Origin: Hybos culiciformis
Lineage: Eukaryota; Arthropoda; Insecta; Diptera; Hybotidae
NCBI GenBank assembly: GCA_964007475.1
Contig: OZ023275.1
Location: 26,931,052-26,995,051, forward strand
Reading direction: 5' to 3'
Length of the DNA stretch: 64,000 bases
The position numbers were made by a program, and so were the translations under genes. Below the pieces are notes generated by a model that had not been told where the DNA came from, ran no database searches, and was given only the letters and a program-made list of their open reading frames with translations. Each line of letters opens with the position of its first letter. The stretch's first letter is position 1. This document shows positions 12,524 to 27,500 of the stretch, in pieces.

Positions 12524-15500
12524 CTACAATAAATCACGATGAAAAACCCAAGTATGCTTTGTGTGAGCAAATCTGTGCGAGAGCCATTGGGATTCAAGTA
12601 AATTGAATCTATCATTACTTAAATATAAAGGTTTTCCACGCCTAAAAGAAATTATATAAAACGTTAATATTTTAACATATTTTCAAAATAATTTGTTAAT
12701 ATACTTTAAATCACGATCTTCCTCATCAAAATCATCCAAATATAATGAACCCCAAAGACAAGCTCTTCTACCTCTAATTACAATAATGTACGTTGATGTG
12801 ACTACTAAAAATATTCCAATTCCTCCACCACAAGCGACTGCATGCTAGAATAGAATAAAAACAATTAAGATATTTATTTGAATTTAATTAAATTAATACG
12901 GGTAATGAAAAGGCAAACAAACAAATGACATTTAATGTTCAACCAACAGTCTTGTTAACGTCCAATATTTTCCACATTGAATTATAGCGAATTAACAATT
13001 GCTTCGTTGCCCGATAAGCCTAACGTCATCGAGTCATTCTATTCCCTTTTTAAAAATAATTATTGCTCCCGGAATTTGGTTTTTTAGCCCCTCGGTTTCG
13101 TGTGTGGGCACTTGAAGAATACGTGAGTTACGTTTCCGGCTCCTCTCCGCAACCATAACCAGTGAATAGTTTTACGTTAGTTCTGTCAGGTTCTAATATT
13201 TATTAAAATACTTACTCTGACAGCTTCGCAGCAGTCGTTTTCAACACAGCAATTTTGTTTTAAACAAACTATAGTTCCACAAAGCAAGCAAATGGAACTT
13301 TCTTTAGGCACTTTTTCGCATTTCAAACATGGCTTCTCGTGATAAAACTTAAAAGTAAAAAAAAATTAATTCCTTTTTCAAAACTTAAAAAGTAAGAATT
13401 TTAGTTACAGTAAATAATTTCTCGTATTCTCTAGGTAATTTAAGTAATTTCGGTTGCTGCCATGTGTAATGCTGATTCATTATTAATTCCCTTACTGAAT
13501 CCGTTGGTGGTCTAATATCCATCAATTGAGAGCACCAAAATTCTGGTAAGGATTTTTCTGTACCAGTCGAGAAACAAAGTGATTTTGATGCATTAAAACA
13601 GTCCCAGTCCATAGATTCAGTAACTAATTCTAAGAAATATACCAAACGAACGAATTCTAATTGTGGTGTTGATATTTCCGGTAAATCTTGATGATACAAA
13701 TGATGCCTCAATAACGCTGCCACTCTCAAATATGGCAAACATAAGCGTTGTAAATGTTGCTCCATAGAACTTAAATGTATAGAACTCGTAGATGAGCGTC
13801 GTTTTGATGGTCCGGGTGAAGCGCTAGTTGAAGATGCCTCTTCCATTCGAACTACGCTTTCTCGCCTCAAATGCGAGCAACGATTTGTTCTTTGTAAAAC
13901 AAATGCTAGTGCGACACCCACTCCACAATGAGGAAATTCATTGGTTGTTGATAAATTTAAATATTTTGTTATAATTTCATCACATTCCAAATCAGTCAGT
14001 GTTGTACATAGTTGTACAATTATTTGATAATAAAGTAGATTAAACATCACCTTAACAATACATGTGAAATAAACTAAAAAGATAAGACAACAATTTTACA
14101 TTTATTCTATTTAATTTTTTTATTTAATACCAACGATTTCATAGTTGCATAAAAAAAAGTTTAGTATTTTTACACATACAAACAATTTCAGTAAGAAATT
14201 AAGTATTAAATAAGCACTTTTCTTAGGTAACCAAAGAATACCGTCAATATATTATTTTAAATAAGACATTAGAATTTACGTACCTTGATCTAGGTGCAGT
14301 GGCGCTAATAATATAAATTTGATCAAAAGTGAAATTGGATCAGCTAACAGGCTAGGTATAAATTCCATACAATGTGAAGGTACTGGAGAAGAATTTTCTT
14401 CTGAAATTGGAAGGCCGGCTAAAGATGCCCAAGATCTCCATAAAGGCCATTCGACTAAAACTCTAACATGAACCGATAAGACATGCAATAGAGGAACTGC
14501 AAAAAAAATATTAAAAATTAGAATCTTTTTGTTTCTTTCATAAAAAAAATTAGAATTTTATTTACCAATGCATTCTCTTTTAGGTTTATAACGAATTACA
14601 TTATTTGAACACAATGAACCACCACGCTGAATAATTTCAGACTCCAAATTAGTTCTAGCTATTGAGGTAACAAACAAAAATAAACTTCTAAAAGTTGGAG
14701 GTATACGCTTTGATTTTCTATGAGTAATGTTTGACATATCTTCCATCGCTCTTCCCATTGCTTCTGATAACTTTGATGTATTCTATAATAAACATATGAA
14801 AGAAGTTTTTTATATTTTATTTATATATGGGATTATCTCTTACTGGAGGTTTTTCATTTTCTTTAATCAAATTAGTTAATTCGCTGACTAGGGTTTCAAA
14901 CGGCTGCGGCCCAGATCTTATGACCGGTGTTAATCTGTCCAATTGAGGGCTTAATGGAAGCACGGAATTTGATAATTGTCGACATACTGGACAAAAAAAT
15001 TCACCACGTTCAACATGTAAATTCTGCCTATGTGTTGGATACAATGAATTCAAATATAAATCTAAGCATTTTAAATGAACATGATGTCCACAAGATTGCA
15101 CATGAACACCACTTTCATATGCTAAATTATTGGATAAAAACCAAGATTCTTCACCAAATTTCGTACTCAACATTTCCGTCCTTCTATTAAAATCAGCGGT
15201 TAATCTAATACTATGATCTAAATTTTCAGAATCCTCTAGATTCAAGGGTAAATTTAAACGATCCTGAGTTTTCCGACGATGGCCCACAACACCACTAGAT
15301 TCAACTAATACTACTAATCCAATTGGATTCGCTTCAGTACTTGGGGTCGTCCTATTGCAAATAATACAATCGTATTCCTTTTCTCGTGCCTGCTCTTGAA
15401 GCTCTTCATCCTCATCAAGAGCCGAACAATCCATACTTTCTGCTGCCATTTCCATAAATTGTTTCTGCTGATTTGCGAATTCTTGCATAAGTTTTTGTTG

Positions 15501-18500
15501 CCTTTCACGTGCTTTTTTACTTCGTTCTTCCTTTTCTTTTGCTTCTCTGGCCCTCTGTTCTGCTTGTCGTTCTCTTTGATGCGGCCACAGTCTTCTTCTT
15601 ATATTATTAATCTCGTGAGCACATTGTTCATTATTAGTAGCAATTTTTTTCAATAGATTTCCTATAAAATGGGGCCCATCACCAATGCGGCAATCAGAAA
15701 TTTTAATTTGACTAGATCTACTTGGATTTTCATCGATATCCATTATATAATCGTCGTCATCTTCTAACGAAAAACTGTCTAGGGTGCCACTTAACTGAGA
15801 ATGAAGTTTTAATAATAAGGATAAAATACTTTCATTTAACAAAAGAGTATCAGAATCTAAGCTAATCGAGTTTTCAATACTACATCTTTTGCGAGCAGGA
15901 GCACCACCAATACCACTAACACCAGTAGCAATACTATTTCCACTACCCGACACAATTCGACGTGCGGCCGGAGTGTTAGTAAGATTTGAAGGCACCACAT
16001 CTAGATTACGAACTGCAACTGGCTGAACTCGTTGAAAAGGTAACAATAATCCATTTACGTTATTTGATGTAGGAGAAAACATTTCATTTTGCTGCTGTCT
16101 ATTTGCAATATCACGTCTAATCGCAACTTCCATTCCTAAACGATATAGATTTTGTTATTAGAATTAATTGTATAGGTGGAATAAGTATTATTTATTAGAA
16201 AAAAGTAGTTTGACTAAATTAACATTTAAGAAAAATTAAAAAGAAAAAAATCGGCTACTAATTATCTTAACATAAGCTATGTCGTTTTGGACATAATATA
16301 ATATAAAATTGACTGTGTGGGAATGATCATTTAAATTAAACCATGCAAAAACAAATTAATCAAAATTAATTCACAAAAATTTATTTATAAAAAAATTTCT
16401 AAATTCACCTGGTAGGGTAATCGATTGCAAAGCATATCTAGTTGGTGGAAGAGCCATTATAGCGTTTCTGTTCTCCCGATTTTCTTCACTAACATCTTCA
16501 TCTTCTTGACTATTAGATCGAATAACAAGTGACTGTTCAGGAACAACTGAAAGGTCTTGAGGTAATGCTATTTCCATTCCACTTGATACTTGCATTGTAT
16601 TATCATTATTTTCACCAACAATCATTGGTAAAGTTTCCGATTCTGAGACATCCCATTCTAAATCGCTATCGAAATTATTGGTAGTATAGCTAGCAGGAGT
16701 TACTTGAGGTTCTTGAAGTTGTAATGCAATTTTAGCAACATTAAAACGTAAATTCTCTAATAAATTGTCAGTTGGATAACAATTGACTAATTCTGGAGCA
16801 TCGCGTGATGACCTTGAATAATATGGACTTCCACCTATAGCACCAGCTTGTTGTTCTGCTGTTTCTGCTACAGTTGAATCCTTATTATCTTTACAAAATT
16901 TATCATTCTTGTCAACGGCTATTTCCAAAAGAAAAACTGCTAATGCTATAAGCTGTTCCGAAATATTTGTTGAATTCACAGCACGATAAAAAATTGCTAA
17001 AATTGTTGAATGAAAAACTCGTGAATTCAAAATACAGCATGGATCTTCAAATGATTTGCCAACAGAACGTGGTAAGCGGAACGGTGGCCACAAATTTCCG
17101 CTACTAGGCATTTTATTTTTATTTTTAACATAATTTCCAAAACGATCCATTGAACTTTGAAAATCTCTACGGTGAACAGCTCGAAGCAAAACATGCAAGG
17201 GATCATAATGTTTCTCCCACACATCATCTATAGGAGTGAACAAGCCTTGCTCTAAGTTTTCTGATTTTGATGGCGGTGCTTTATAAACCGAAAGTTCTTT
17301 CAAAAATTTTTCGAAATTCTTTGTGTGAACGTTCCCAGAACGTTCTGGCATCAATTCTAATAATTGACTGTGCGTTTTATTTTCTGTAGCCAGCAGAGCA
17401 CTTATTTCAATAATACATTGAGTAGCCTCATCATTACCTAAATTAGTACGCGATGTACAAAGTGTAGCTAAAAATATCAAAAACCCTTCCAACATTGAGT
17501 CTTGTTCTATTTCTTGGGGTGCTGTTAAAGGTGTTGATCCAAACCAATCAGATAAGCTGAATAATTCAATAGCAGTTTGAAGAAAGACATCAGCTCGTAA
17601 TTGAGTAGCACAAATTTGCAAAAAAAATAAATCCATGTCAACCATAGAATTACAAAAATTTGCTTGTATATATGTCATAGCTTGTCCTTTAATTTGAAGT
17701 CCATTGCGAACCCATGTACCAGCAAGAATTTCATAAAAAAAACTCTGAAAAGAAAAAAAATAAAGGATTAATTAATATCAATCAGAAAATATTAAACTAT
17801 TTTTTTAAATACTAGACAACAATAAAATGAAGATTATTAATATGAAGAATACTAAATATATTCGACCATTATCAATATCACTAAGAAATTTTAGAGAGAA
17901 TTAGAGACAAATTGTAGAATCAAAGAAATCAAGTTTGACACTTTGTAAAATATAAATCTGTGAACTATAGCAAGGGCACTCAATCGGAATCCACAAATTT
18001 TGATAATTATCCTGATACTAATAACTGAACAATAAATAAATGTATGTAGGTGCAAATGAGGATTTAACATTTGTAATAATTTCTTCTGCGTAAAATAAAA
18101 AAAATAATTGAGATGGTTGTTATATTATGATAACTCTTGTGAATGTATATTAAATATATTAAGTACATAATATTTATAAATATACAAAGAAATATAAAAG
18201 ATATCTTGAATAATAAGATTGTATACTCTTCAAGAAGGAATTAAAATCTGATTAAAAGTTGCGAAATATATAAGTATCCTTTAATGTTCAAATCTAACTG
18301 ATTCTCTGAACATTTAACGAACCAATTTCTAATTTTCAAAATTAAATAAAAATGTAAGATAATAATGATAAATTAAATTATGGATATAATTCGAATCTTT
18401 TTAGAGATCCTGTAATGTTCAAGAGGGTCAAATCTTAGTTAACAAATGATTCATATTAAATTTGTTTCGAAGACAACATACCTACAATATAATTTTTCGC

Positions 18501-21500
18501 AAACATTTATCTGAATTAGTTTTGTCTCGCAAAAAAAAAATGTTTTTGTGTTCTTTTTCTATATACAAAATTGATTGAGAAATTCTGAGAAATGACAAAG
18601 TTACTGCCTCCTAAAATGGCAAAAATAGAATTTTTTCCGAAAAATTTTTAATTATATTTTGTATCCTAATTTATAATACATAGCTTAATTTTTACCTAAA
18701 ACAGGTTGGAATACATATTTTCCTTTTTTTTTAATTTTATAATAAAATTAATTATTAAGAATCCTTTATAAAAACAACAGAATATAAAAAAAAAATTCCA
18801 AAATGAATACTAAACGTAAAGAAAAGATGAGAAAAATTGGGCAAAAGCAAAAAATTGTAAAAAAAAACATGTATACGTACATAAAAGTGTAAGGCCGTCG
18901 TTTTAAGGGAAAGGTTTTTGATAATTCCATGATGGATGGTGGAAGAACACTATCCTAATTTTTTGAAGATGATGATAAAGTTTAATCATTTTTATTCTTA
19001 ATTAATAATTTTGTCGAAAATTTATTATTTTGTTGCATTTTTCTCAACCCACATTTTCGAAATCAGTAATTCGAATAGATATCTAAAAAAACACTGAACC
19101 AATTGCTTCCAAATTTTAACCACACAAGGTGGTCGAGTAGAGCTAACTTCTCTCTATGTTTTTAAAAATCTCCCTGTTATAAAGATGAAAATCTAACTCT
19201 AAACTTTAAATGCATTTTTTTTTTAATTCTGGACCACTTTTCTAACGTTTCATTTTCTTTTCAAAGAAATTTTATTGCAATTATGGTAATGATGTTTTAT
19301 ATTAAATCTCTTATGCTAAATATGAAAGCGTATCGAATAGAATTATTTTTTTTATTATTTTACGTTGAAATTTAAGATTTAAGAAATGTTATAACGTCTA
19401 GAAACTGTTAAGTTTTATATTTTCTTCGAAATTATTTATTATTTTGAAAGTGCCAGAGATTATGGAATCAACGATCGAAAATTTTCACAACATGATGATT
19501 AACAAATCGAAATAATGCCCTACTTCTTTAAAGAAAATTAAATCAGGGCATAAGAAGAAAAACTTTTATTTCTATTTATATTCATGAATCCATTAAGTTC
19601 AGATTTTATAAACTAAAATAATTAAAAATGTCTATGTGATAAAAAAAAAACTTGGAATTTTGGGAAACAATTTTAATTATATAATTCTTAACAAAATAAT
19701 ATGTTAAATCATTTATGAAAATGTTTCTTCTAAAAATTTTACACAATTTTATTTAGTTCAGAAATTAAAAGCTCTCTATATAGACCAAATCATAAATAGA
19801 AAATATCCTCCACTTTTACATGCTCAAACATTTTCAAATTCAAATTTATTCCTGTTGCTATAACTCGATATTCTACATCAAGATTTTATCTTTATATGTG
19901 GTACTAATAAAACCTTCTCTAAAATCTATTTGCTTAGGTTTGATTATAAATTAATTATATTTTGAAAATAATCTAGTGCACATGTACAATGTTCCAAATA
20001 TATTAATATCTCATTTTAATAATTTTTTTCCTTCTTTCTAAAATAAGAGAATAATTTATTCCTGCATTGCATTTTGGATAAATGTGCAAAGAGAATATTT
20101 GCATTCATGCAAGAATGCCTACATTGCACATGGTCGGTAAGACATGTACATGGAGAGTTTATTGAAATACTAAAAAATTATTGGTATTTTATTTTCCCCT
20201 TTTAATAAAATTTTTTGTTTAATAGATTAGTTTCAATTTATTTTATAAAATAATTGAACTCATTTACTAAATCCATTGTATTCTAAAGTTAGAACATTTT
20301 AACTTTAACTTGAATAGTTATTATGAAAAATCAACTAAATATGATAATTAAATTATTTGAAAAATATTATAAATTTATCTTTTATGTAGATAAAGTAACA
20401 ACACAGACATTTCATACTAATTTTGGTATAAAAAAATATTTTTTTTGACCCATTCCAATTATGTACATATTTATTCTTCAGCAACACAATGTCATTAGCA
20501 ACACTTAAAAAAAAAAGAGAGATTTTAAGATATATTTTTTTAAATCTTTCAGTTTTACTTCCAACGCTACGACGACGAGTAGTTGTTGTTTTTTTTTTTT
20601 TATTTGTAACTTAAAAAACTGCAAAAAATACTGGATTAGTCATCATCATGGTGTAGCTAAATATTATTGAACGGTCAAGACAGAAAATAAAAACATATAC
20701 ATATATTTATATGTGTATATATATTTTTTAAATTAATAACATAAATAACTAGTTTTTTCAGTTAAAAATATAATTTTATATTTTTTAATACTAATAGTTA
20801 GCAAAATTATAAATTTAATAAAATCCATTATAATTGTGATAATTTTATACTTTTGATGTAAAATAATTTTAAATACATACCAACATAATATTTTAATTAT
20901 ACTTATTAATTTTCTACATTGAAATATTATTCAGTAAAATGTTTTATCTAAATCGTTTCTATTATTTTCTATTGATTTTGTTAATTTTTAAATGTGAAAT
21001 CTCAGTTTGCTTAATCGATGATGTTGTAGATGTAATTCATGTTGGAAAAGAAATTGTCAGTGGTGTTCTAAAGGCTTGGGATATTGTAGAACAAACAAAT
21101 TTGGCTGAAAACATTGAATTGCCAATTACTAGAGAGAAACAGAAAAAAGTCTTAAGACGGCTCAAAGAACTATCACGACGAATAGATCAAAGTGAAGAAA
21201 GAGTTAGTATATATTCAAAGAAAAATTATTACAAAAAAACTTTTATATAAAGAGTTATGTTTTCAAAGTGAATAACAACTCTAATAATTTATCACGCGGC
21301 ATCAATTTCCAAAAGAAAAGATTGAAAAATAAAATATAAAATTGATTTATTTTATTTTAATAAATTTTTTTTTTCATCATTCTAATTTGTTTTTTGCTTT
21401 CAAGAATTTCTCTGTAAAACAGTGAAATTAAAAATTGTCAGTGCTAATGGCAAAAATAATTTTTTTATCCCCCATGTTTATTTTTTTAATGTTGAAAAAA

Positions 21501-24500
21501 TGACAAGTCTACATAAAATTAATATAATCTTCGTATCAAATACAAAACATAAACACCAACAAAAGAATAATAATGAAATGAAATAAAGTTATTTTGACAA
21601 AAATAATATGTATAAAAAAAAATCTGTATTTTAGCATCTAACCAATACAGCTTGGACTATTGATTCCATTAATCACTATGTTAAAATGAATACAGCATTG
21701 GAATTAAAAAGAGATAAATTAACTGAAATTATGCTTGGGATTCGTTCGAGAGCAAAGCAAATGGAATCGTATCAGGAAAATCGTGAAACATTGGAACCGA
21801 CGACATTAATAACATTCAGTGAATGGACGGTATCCCCGAATTCTAATGCAATACCTCATTTACTGGAACTTATACATTTGATATTTACGGGACCAGAAGA
21901 TACAAGAAGTAAAGAGGATGGACTGTTAACAATGTTGACAAATGCCATACAGGTAATTATGACAATTACAATAAATTTTGTATGTCGAAAAACTGGAGTT
22001 AGGTTACAATTTTATTTTTCGTGTATTTTATGCTATGAAATAGGTACATACATCAGATAATCACGTCGAGGAAAATTAGTTCTGCATAACTGACCGTATG
22101 CTCCCGAATAATCCTTTCTGACTTTACTCAATATATTTTAGGTAGAACGGAAGTATCTTAAATGTTATCAAAACTAAGGATTCGTTAAAGTGTTCAGTGA
22201 TTCCTGGGTTCTCAGTGTTATAAATATAAGGTTTAGTGTACCAATTATAGTACATCAAACATTTAAGTTGATGGGATCTTGTTAAATGAAAAATAAGTTT
22301 TGTTTTCGTCAGATCTCTTACAACAAAAACAAAAATTATATACACTTACATATTTTTCAACTAAATAAAAAAAATGTTTAAATTATAATTTATATGTATA
22401 CTTAAATAATAATATATTTATGCCAAATATGATATTAACATTTTTACACTGAATTTGGGTGATTCACTAATAAAAACTTCTTCTTGGTAAAATGAAAAGA
22501 GAAAACAAGAAATTAAGTATAGAAATTGTACAAGGTTGGCTTGTTTCTTATAAATTATTAAAATTTTTAATAATTATTTCTAGATTTTGATCTCTTCAAG
22601 AACTTATAAAATGTTTTTTTTTTCTTCACTTTCAATTGAAATATCTTTATTTTTATCTTTAAATTTATATAGAATAGTTATATAACATTAAATCTTCTAA
22701 CCCCCCCAAGATCTTTAAAAAAAAAACCTAAAGTATTATGTCGACAAAGTGAAATAATCAAAATTCACAGATTTACAGTCAATAAAAAAACGTACGTATA
22801 TATTCTTTAACATGTACAATAATTTTGGGTTCATTGTTTTCTAGATATTTGAAAGAAATATAAATTCTTATAAAAAAAAAATGTTTTCTTTTTTCAATTC
22901 AATTAATTTTTAATTGTTTATTAATTAAAACAAATTACAAGAAAGGACAACATTAACTGTATAGTTGGCTTTGTTATACTATTCGAAATAATTTTATAGT
23001 GAAACAAAAATAATAAGATAAGGAAAACCTGGCCGATTGGACAGTGAAGAATTCTACTTCCATTTATTATCGAAAAATAATTTAGACCTGATCAATAAAC
23101 AGATAATTTTTAATTATAACTTCATTGCAACACAAAAACTTAAACGCAACACAAATATTTAAATTTAAATGCAACACAAAAATTTTAAACGCGTATTTCA
23201 ATGAATGAAATAAAATTTCTAATTCATAAGTTTAGACTTTAGACACAAAAAAGAAATTAAGTTCAAGTTATACGTCATATAAGTATTATGTTATTATTTA
23301 TATTGTTGGTACATTATTTTAATTCGCAATATGAATATCAATGAATTTTATTTCATTTTTATAATATAAAACATTTTGATTAAAAAGAGAGAGATAAAGT
23401 ACTGTAATTCACAAAAAAAAAATAAAATAACAATAATTTTGAATTAAAATTGAAAAAAATTAAAATTTTGAATTAAAAAAAGAGAACTTAAAATAATGAC
23501 ATCAGTTTGTTCACATGCTATAAGGCAGTTTTATAATAAAGTAGAGAATATAAGTATAATATTAAAAAAAAAATCATTATCATTTTCTCAACTTCAAATT
23601 TAACCTACATCATTATCATTAGACTTCACTTTTCGATTTCAGATTACCTAATTAAGAATGATTATTCGGATAACTATGTAAACATATTTTTTTATTTTGC
23701 AACATTAAGAATAAACTGCAATAAGATATTAATATTATGTTTCTAATTAACTTTTATAATACCCTTGAAAGCGTTAGACGAAGTAACAATTTTTAATACT
23801 TTTAAGTACAATATAAATATTTATCAATGAAATAACTATGCTTCTAAATCTAAACCGGTATAATGCATATGTTACGAAAATTTATCTTATAATAATACTA
23901 AAAATATCTCAACTAATACGTAAATAGAAAATTTTAAGATAAAAATCAGTGACCACCAGCTAATAATAAAAATGAAAGATAAACATATATTTTGTAAATT
24001 GTAGCGCAAAAACTTGCACTTTTTTAAGATAAGATAAGATTCCTAAAAAAAAATTTCAGTGAAAACCAAATCGTTATAAGTCAAAATTCAAGGAAGATTT
24101 TTTGTAGCGGGTATTAGTTGCATTATCTGTATTGGGCTCTTAATAATTTTTTTTCACAAAATAAATAAATAAATTCACGAAAGGTGTTAATAAATATTTA
24201 TTAAATTATTCACCGAACAAAAAAAAATTTATATTCCCGAAAAGAACTGTTGGATTTCATTTGAGGTTTATACTAAAAAATCACTGAAGTGAAACACATC
24301 ATATGAAATTTTTTTTACTCATATGTTGTTTTTTTTTATTATTTGATTATTATGAGACTTAAATAACAATTCTATAAAAAAAAAAAAAAAACATTTTTTA
24401 TTCAGTATATTTTGTGTAGTTCACAGTTCAACTTGGAGAATCTTATAGTTTTGTTAAATTTAATTTTTTATTCTGTCTCTTCAGGAAATTTTAATCAATA

Positions 24501-27500
24501 TTTTGCTAAAATTATTATAATGCGAGCTTTAATAATATCATTAAAAAAATGATTGTAAAATGTTAATAATTTTGTTTGGGAAAAAAAAAACTTGAAACAT
24601 TAATTTAACAAAAATAAAATAAAAAAATAAAAATAATAAAATAATTTAAAATTAAAGTAAATATTATTTTAATTTTTTTAAGTACATATAAGAATTTTTA
24701 AAAATAATAATAATAATAACAAAATATAAACTAACATAAGTTCGAACAAAGAATATCCTTCAATGTCATTTCAAAGTTTATAAAAAACCAAACGATGTAC
24801 TTATAAAATGTGAATTATTTTTTATTTCAATTTTAAAACAAAGAGATTTTATCTTAATTTTTTCGAATGGAATTTTATCGTAAAAAATGTTATCTTTGTT
24901 CTCATTACGTCAATTGTAGGAAACATAATTTTTTTTTGTAATATAAATTTATAATTAGTTATAAATAAAAAACTCAATTTCGGAATAAGGCTTTATATAA
25001 ATTTATCGAGTTAAAAAATATATAAAAAAAAAGAATTCAAAATATCAATTTAATTCAATTTCCTAATCTCCACAATAATAGTAGATTATTGTATATGTAA
25101 ACTAAATTTGTTATTAATTAAGAGTTCTGTATACACAAAAATACATTGACACGAGTCAATACTTGACAAGTGTCAATGTATTTTTGTGTAAATACAGAAC
25201 GAGTTGTATAACAAATTTTGTTTACATATCCAATATACTGTTTTAATGCGTAGGGGAGAGGTAGTTGCAAAGAGAGAATATTTTTTCGTCTCATTTTTTC
25301 TCTTTTTTTTTTGTATTTGGCTGTATTGAAATATTGTGAGAGATATTATGTTTGTTTAGGTATTACGTAATATTCAATACGAAACATCTAAATGATTTCA
25401 TTATTTACGCTGATGCATCTAAATTTTTTCATTATATACGCTGATGCATCTAAATTTTTTCATTATTTACGCAGATGCATCTAAATGATTGCATGTGTAT
25501 TGACGCATATAATACTCCATTTAGTGATCTAAATTCTATAGCACTAAATACAACATAACGATCCCCAACGCATTAAAATAAATTATTATATTATATTTAC
25601 GGTAGTACAGAGTACAAAACATAAAAGTGTATCAATATTAAAAAAGCAATAAAATATATTCTGAAAAAAAAATATTATATATTATTTGTTTTGTTTAATG
25701 AAATGCGAAAAACAGGTGCTTTTATTTTGTTTTCAGAGTACAATAAAATTTACTTGTACAAACATATATATGTATATTATTAGACAAAAAATAGTCTTTC
25801 ATTCCAAATTAAACTTTCTATCGATGTCAGGTGTATTCCGAAAACTGAACTAAGATATAATGAAAAATAACGAAATTCAGATTGTATTGTAGGTTTAGAG
25901 ATAAAATTATTTTCTCGTAATTTCGTTTTTATTTTAACAAAAAAATAAATATATGTGTATATGCAAATAAACCTTATGATGCGTTAAAAAACAAAATTTG
26001 AATTTAACAAAAATTTCTAAGTAAAAATCTATTAAAAATATAAAAAAATAACAAGCAATTTTCGTAGTGTTATTAACAACTGAAATTTTAGTTTCATTGG
26101 AATACGAATATTAATCGCTAAGTGTATCAAATTATAATTTAAATGCCAAAATACTAATTTTTTTTCTTTAAAGTTTAAAAAAATTTTAGGAGCTTGAATT
26201 CACAGAATTTTATTTACTTGTAAACGTGTTTTTTTTTTTTGATTACGGATGTTTATTTTTAGAATCTAAATCTTTAATACTTAAAAAAAATACAATAAAT
26301 AATCAAATAAAAGTTATCAATAATTTTAGAAATTGTTTACATTTGAAAAATATATGTATTAGTTAATCGATTAGCAGATAAGAAATTGAAAGATCGATTT
26401 TGCGAATTTTTAAAGAAAAATTTATTTAAAAATTATTTAATTTGTTTATTATCAAAATGTTTCATTTGATAAATAAAATTACTTAAGAGAACACTTTACA
26501 TAGTTTTTTGTAAGCTTTTCGTTGTAGATCTGATAAAAATAAGAGGATTTTATAAACTTACGAAATGAAAATGGAATTTCTTATTTAATTTTCAGTGCAT
26601 TGAATATTATAAAAAAAATAAATTAATAAATATAATAATAATATAAAATATACATAATTATAGTATACTAAATACAAAAAATCAAAATGAAAATGAATTA
26701 TTTCTTAGTGATATTTCCATTTCTTTTTTTAATACAACTTATAAGTTGCAAACCAAAAGGCTCATCAGAAATTGATGAATTGCGATTACGTTATATTGTC
26801 CTAGACAAAGCCCTTTGGGAATATCTAGATAAACCAAACGATCGAAATACAAAGTTAAGAAAAGTTTTTGATAATAATCGTAAATTTATTGATGATACAA
26901 TAATAAAAAAAAATTTCAATCAATCGAAATTTTACTTATTAAATCGTTATTACGAATGGAGTATATTAGAAAAAAATTTAATTGAAATCACTGGATTCTT
27001 TAGTTATTTTAAATCATTTTTAAATCAATATTTGAATCAAGATTATGATGAACGTGCTACTTTAGATTTCATTGAATCAATACTAAAAGATAAGAAATTT
27101 TCTATCAAAGATATAATTGAACAAATTGATAATATCATGATTCAACAAACTCTTTATTATCGAACCATGGTGGTTAGTATTAAATTAATTTATAAATGTC
27201 TTTTTACAAAAATAAAAATTAATCGATTACAATTATTATGTAATCTGATGTTATTTTTTTTTTGATCACACAAAAAAAAATCTCCTCGAATTTGAATCAA
27301 CCATTTTATATTTTGAGTTCATTAAAATTATTAATAATTTTTAGGATGCTAGAGATGAAATATGTGGTACAAAACAGTCACCTCAACAATTTTTGTATTC
27401 ATTATATGCTGATATAGCATTGACAGAACTAAAAGGATACACAATGATGCAGTTCTCTTGGATGATGTTGAGAATATATGAAAAAGGTAAAAAAATTCTC

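Larger units (their letters stand above)
21953..26686. other. Nested-gene intron sequence between modules A and B
   Basis: A 4.7-kb stretch of very AT-rich DNA inside both the UBR3 intron and the nested gene's intron 2. It carries an inverted repeat (25084-25240), a 31-bp tandem repeat (25385-25495) and many A or T runs. The open frame running on from module A past the donor at 21953 (to 22060) and one at 22124-22345 on the minus strand have no gene character. Confidence 0.6.

Noticed and set aside
14927..15656. Plus-strand open frames over the UBR3 RING exon (14927-15190, 15396-15656)
   Set aside because: Antisense shadows of UBR3; the minus strand carries the recognisable RING and coiled coil.
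25385..25495. Clustered regulatory binding sites
   Set aside because: Head-to-tail 31-bp units without spacers are a simple minisatellite; no factor motif was recognised.
26687..27265. Module B as an independent 192-aa gene
   Set aside because: The end of the frame past 27172 is low-complexity intron read-through, and a donor in the right phase faces the acceptor at 27345; an alternative first exon fits better.
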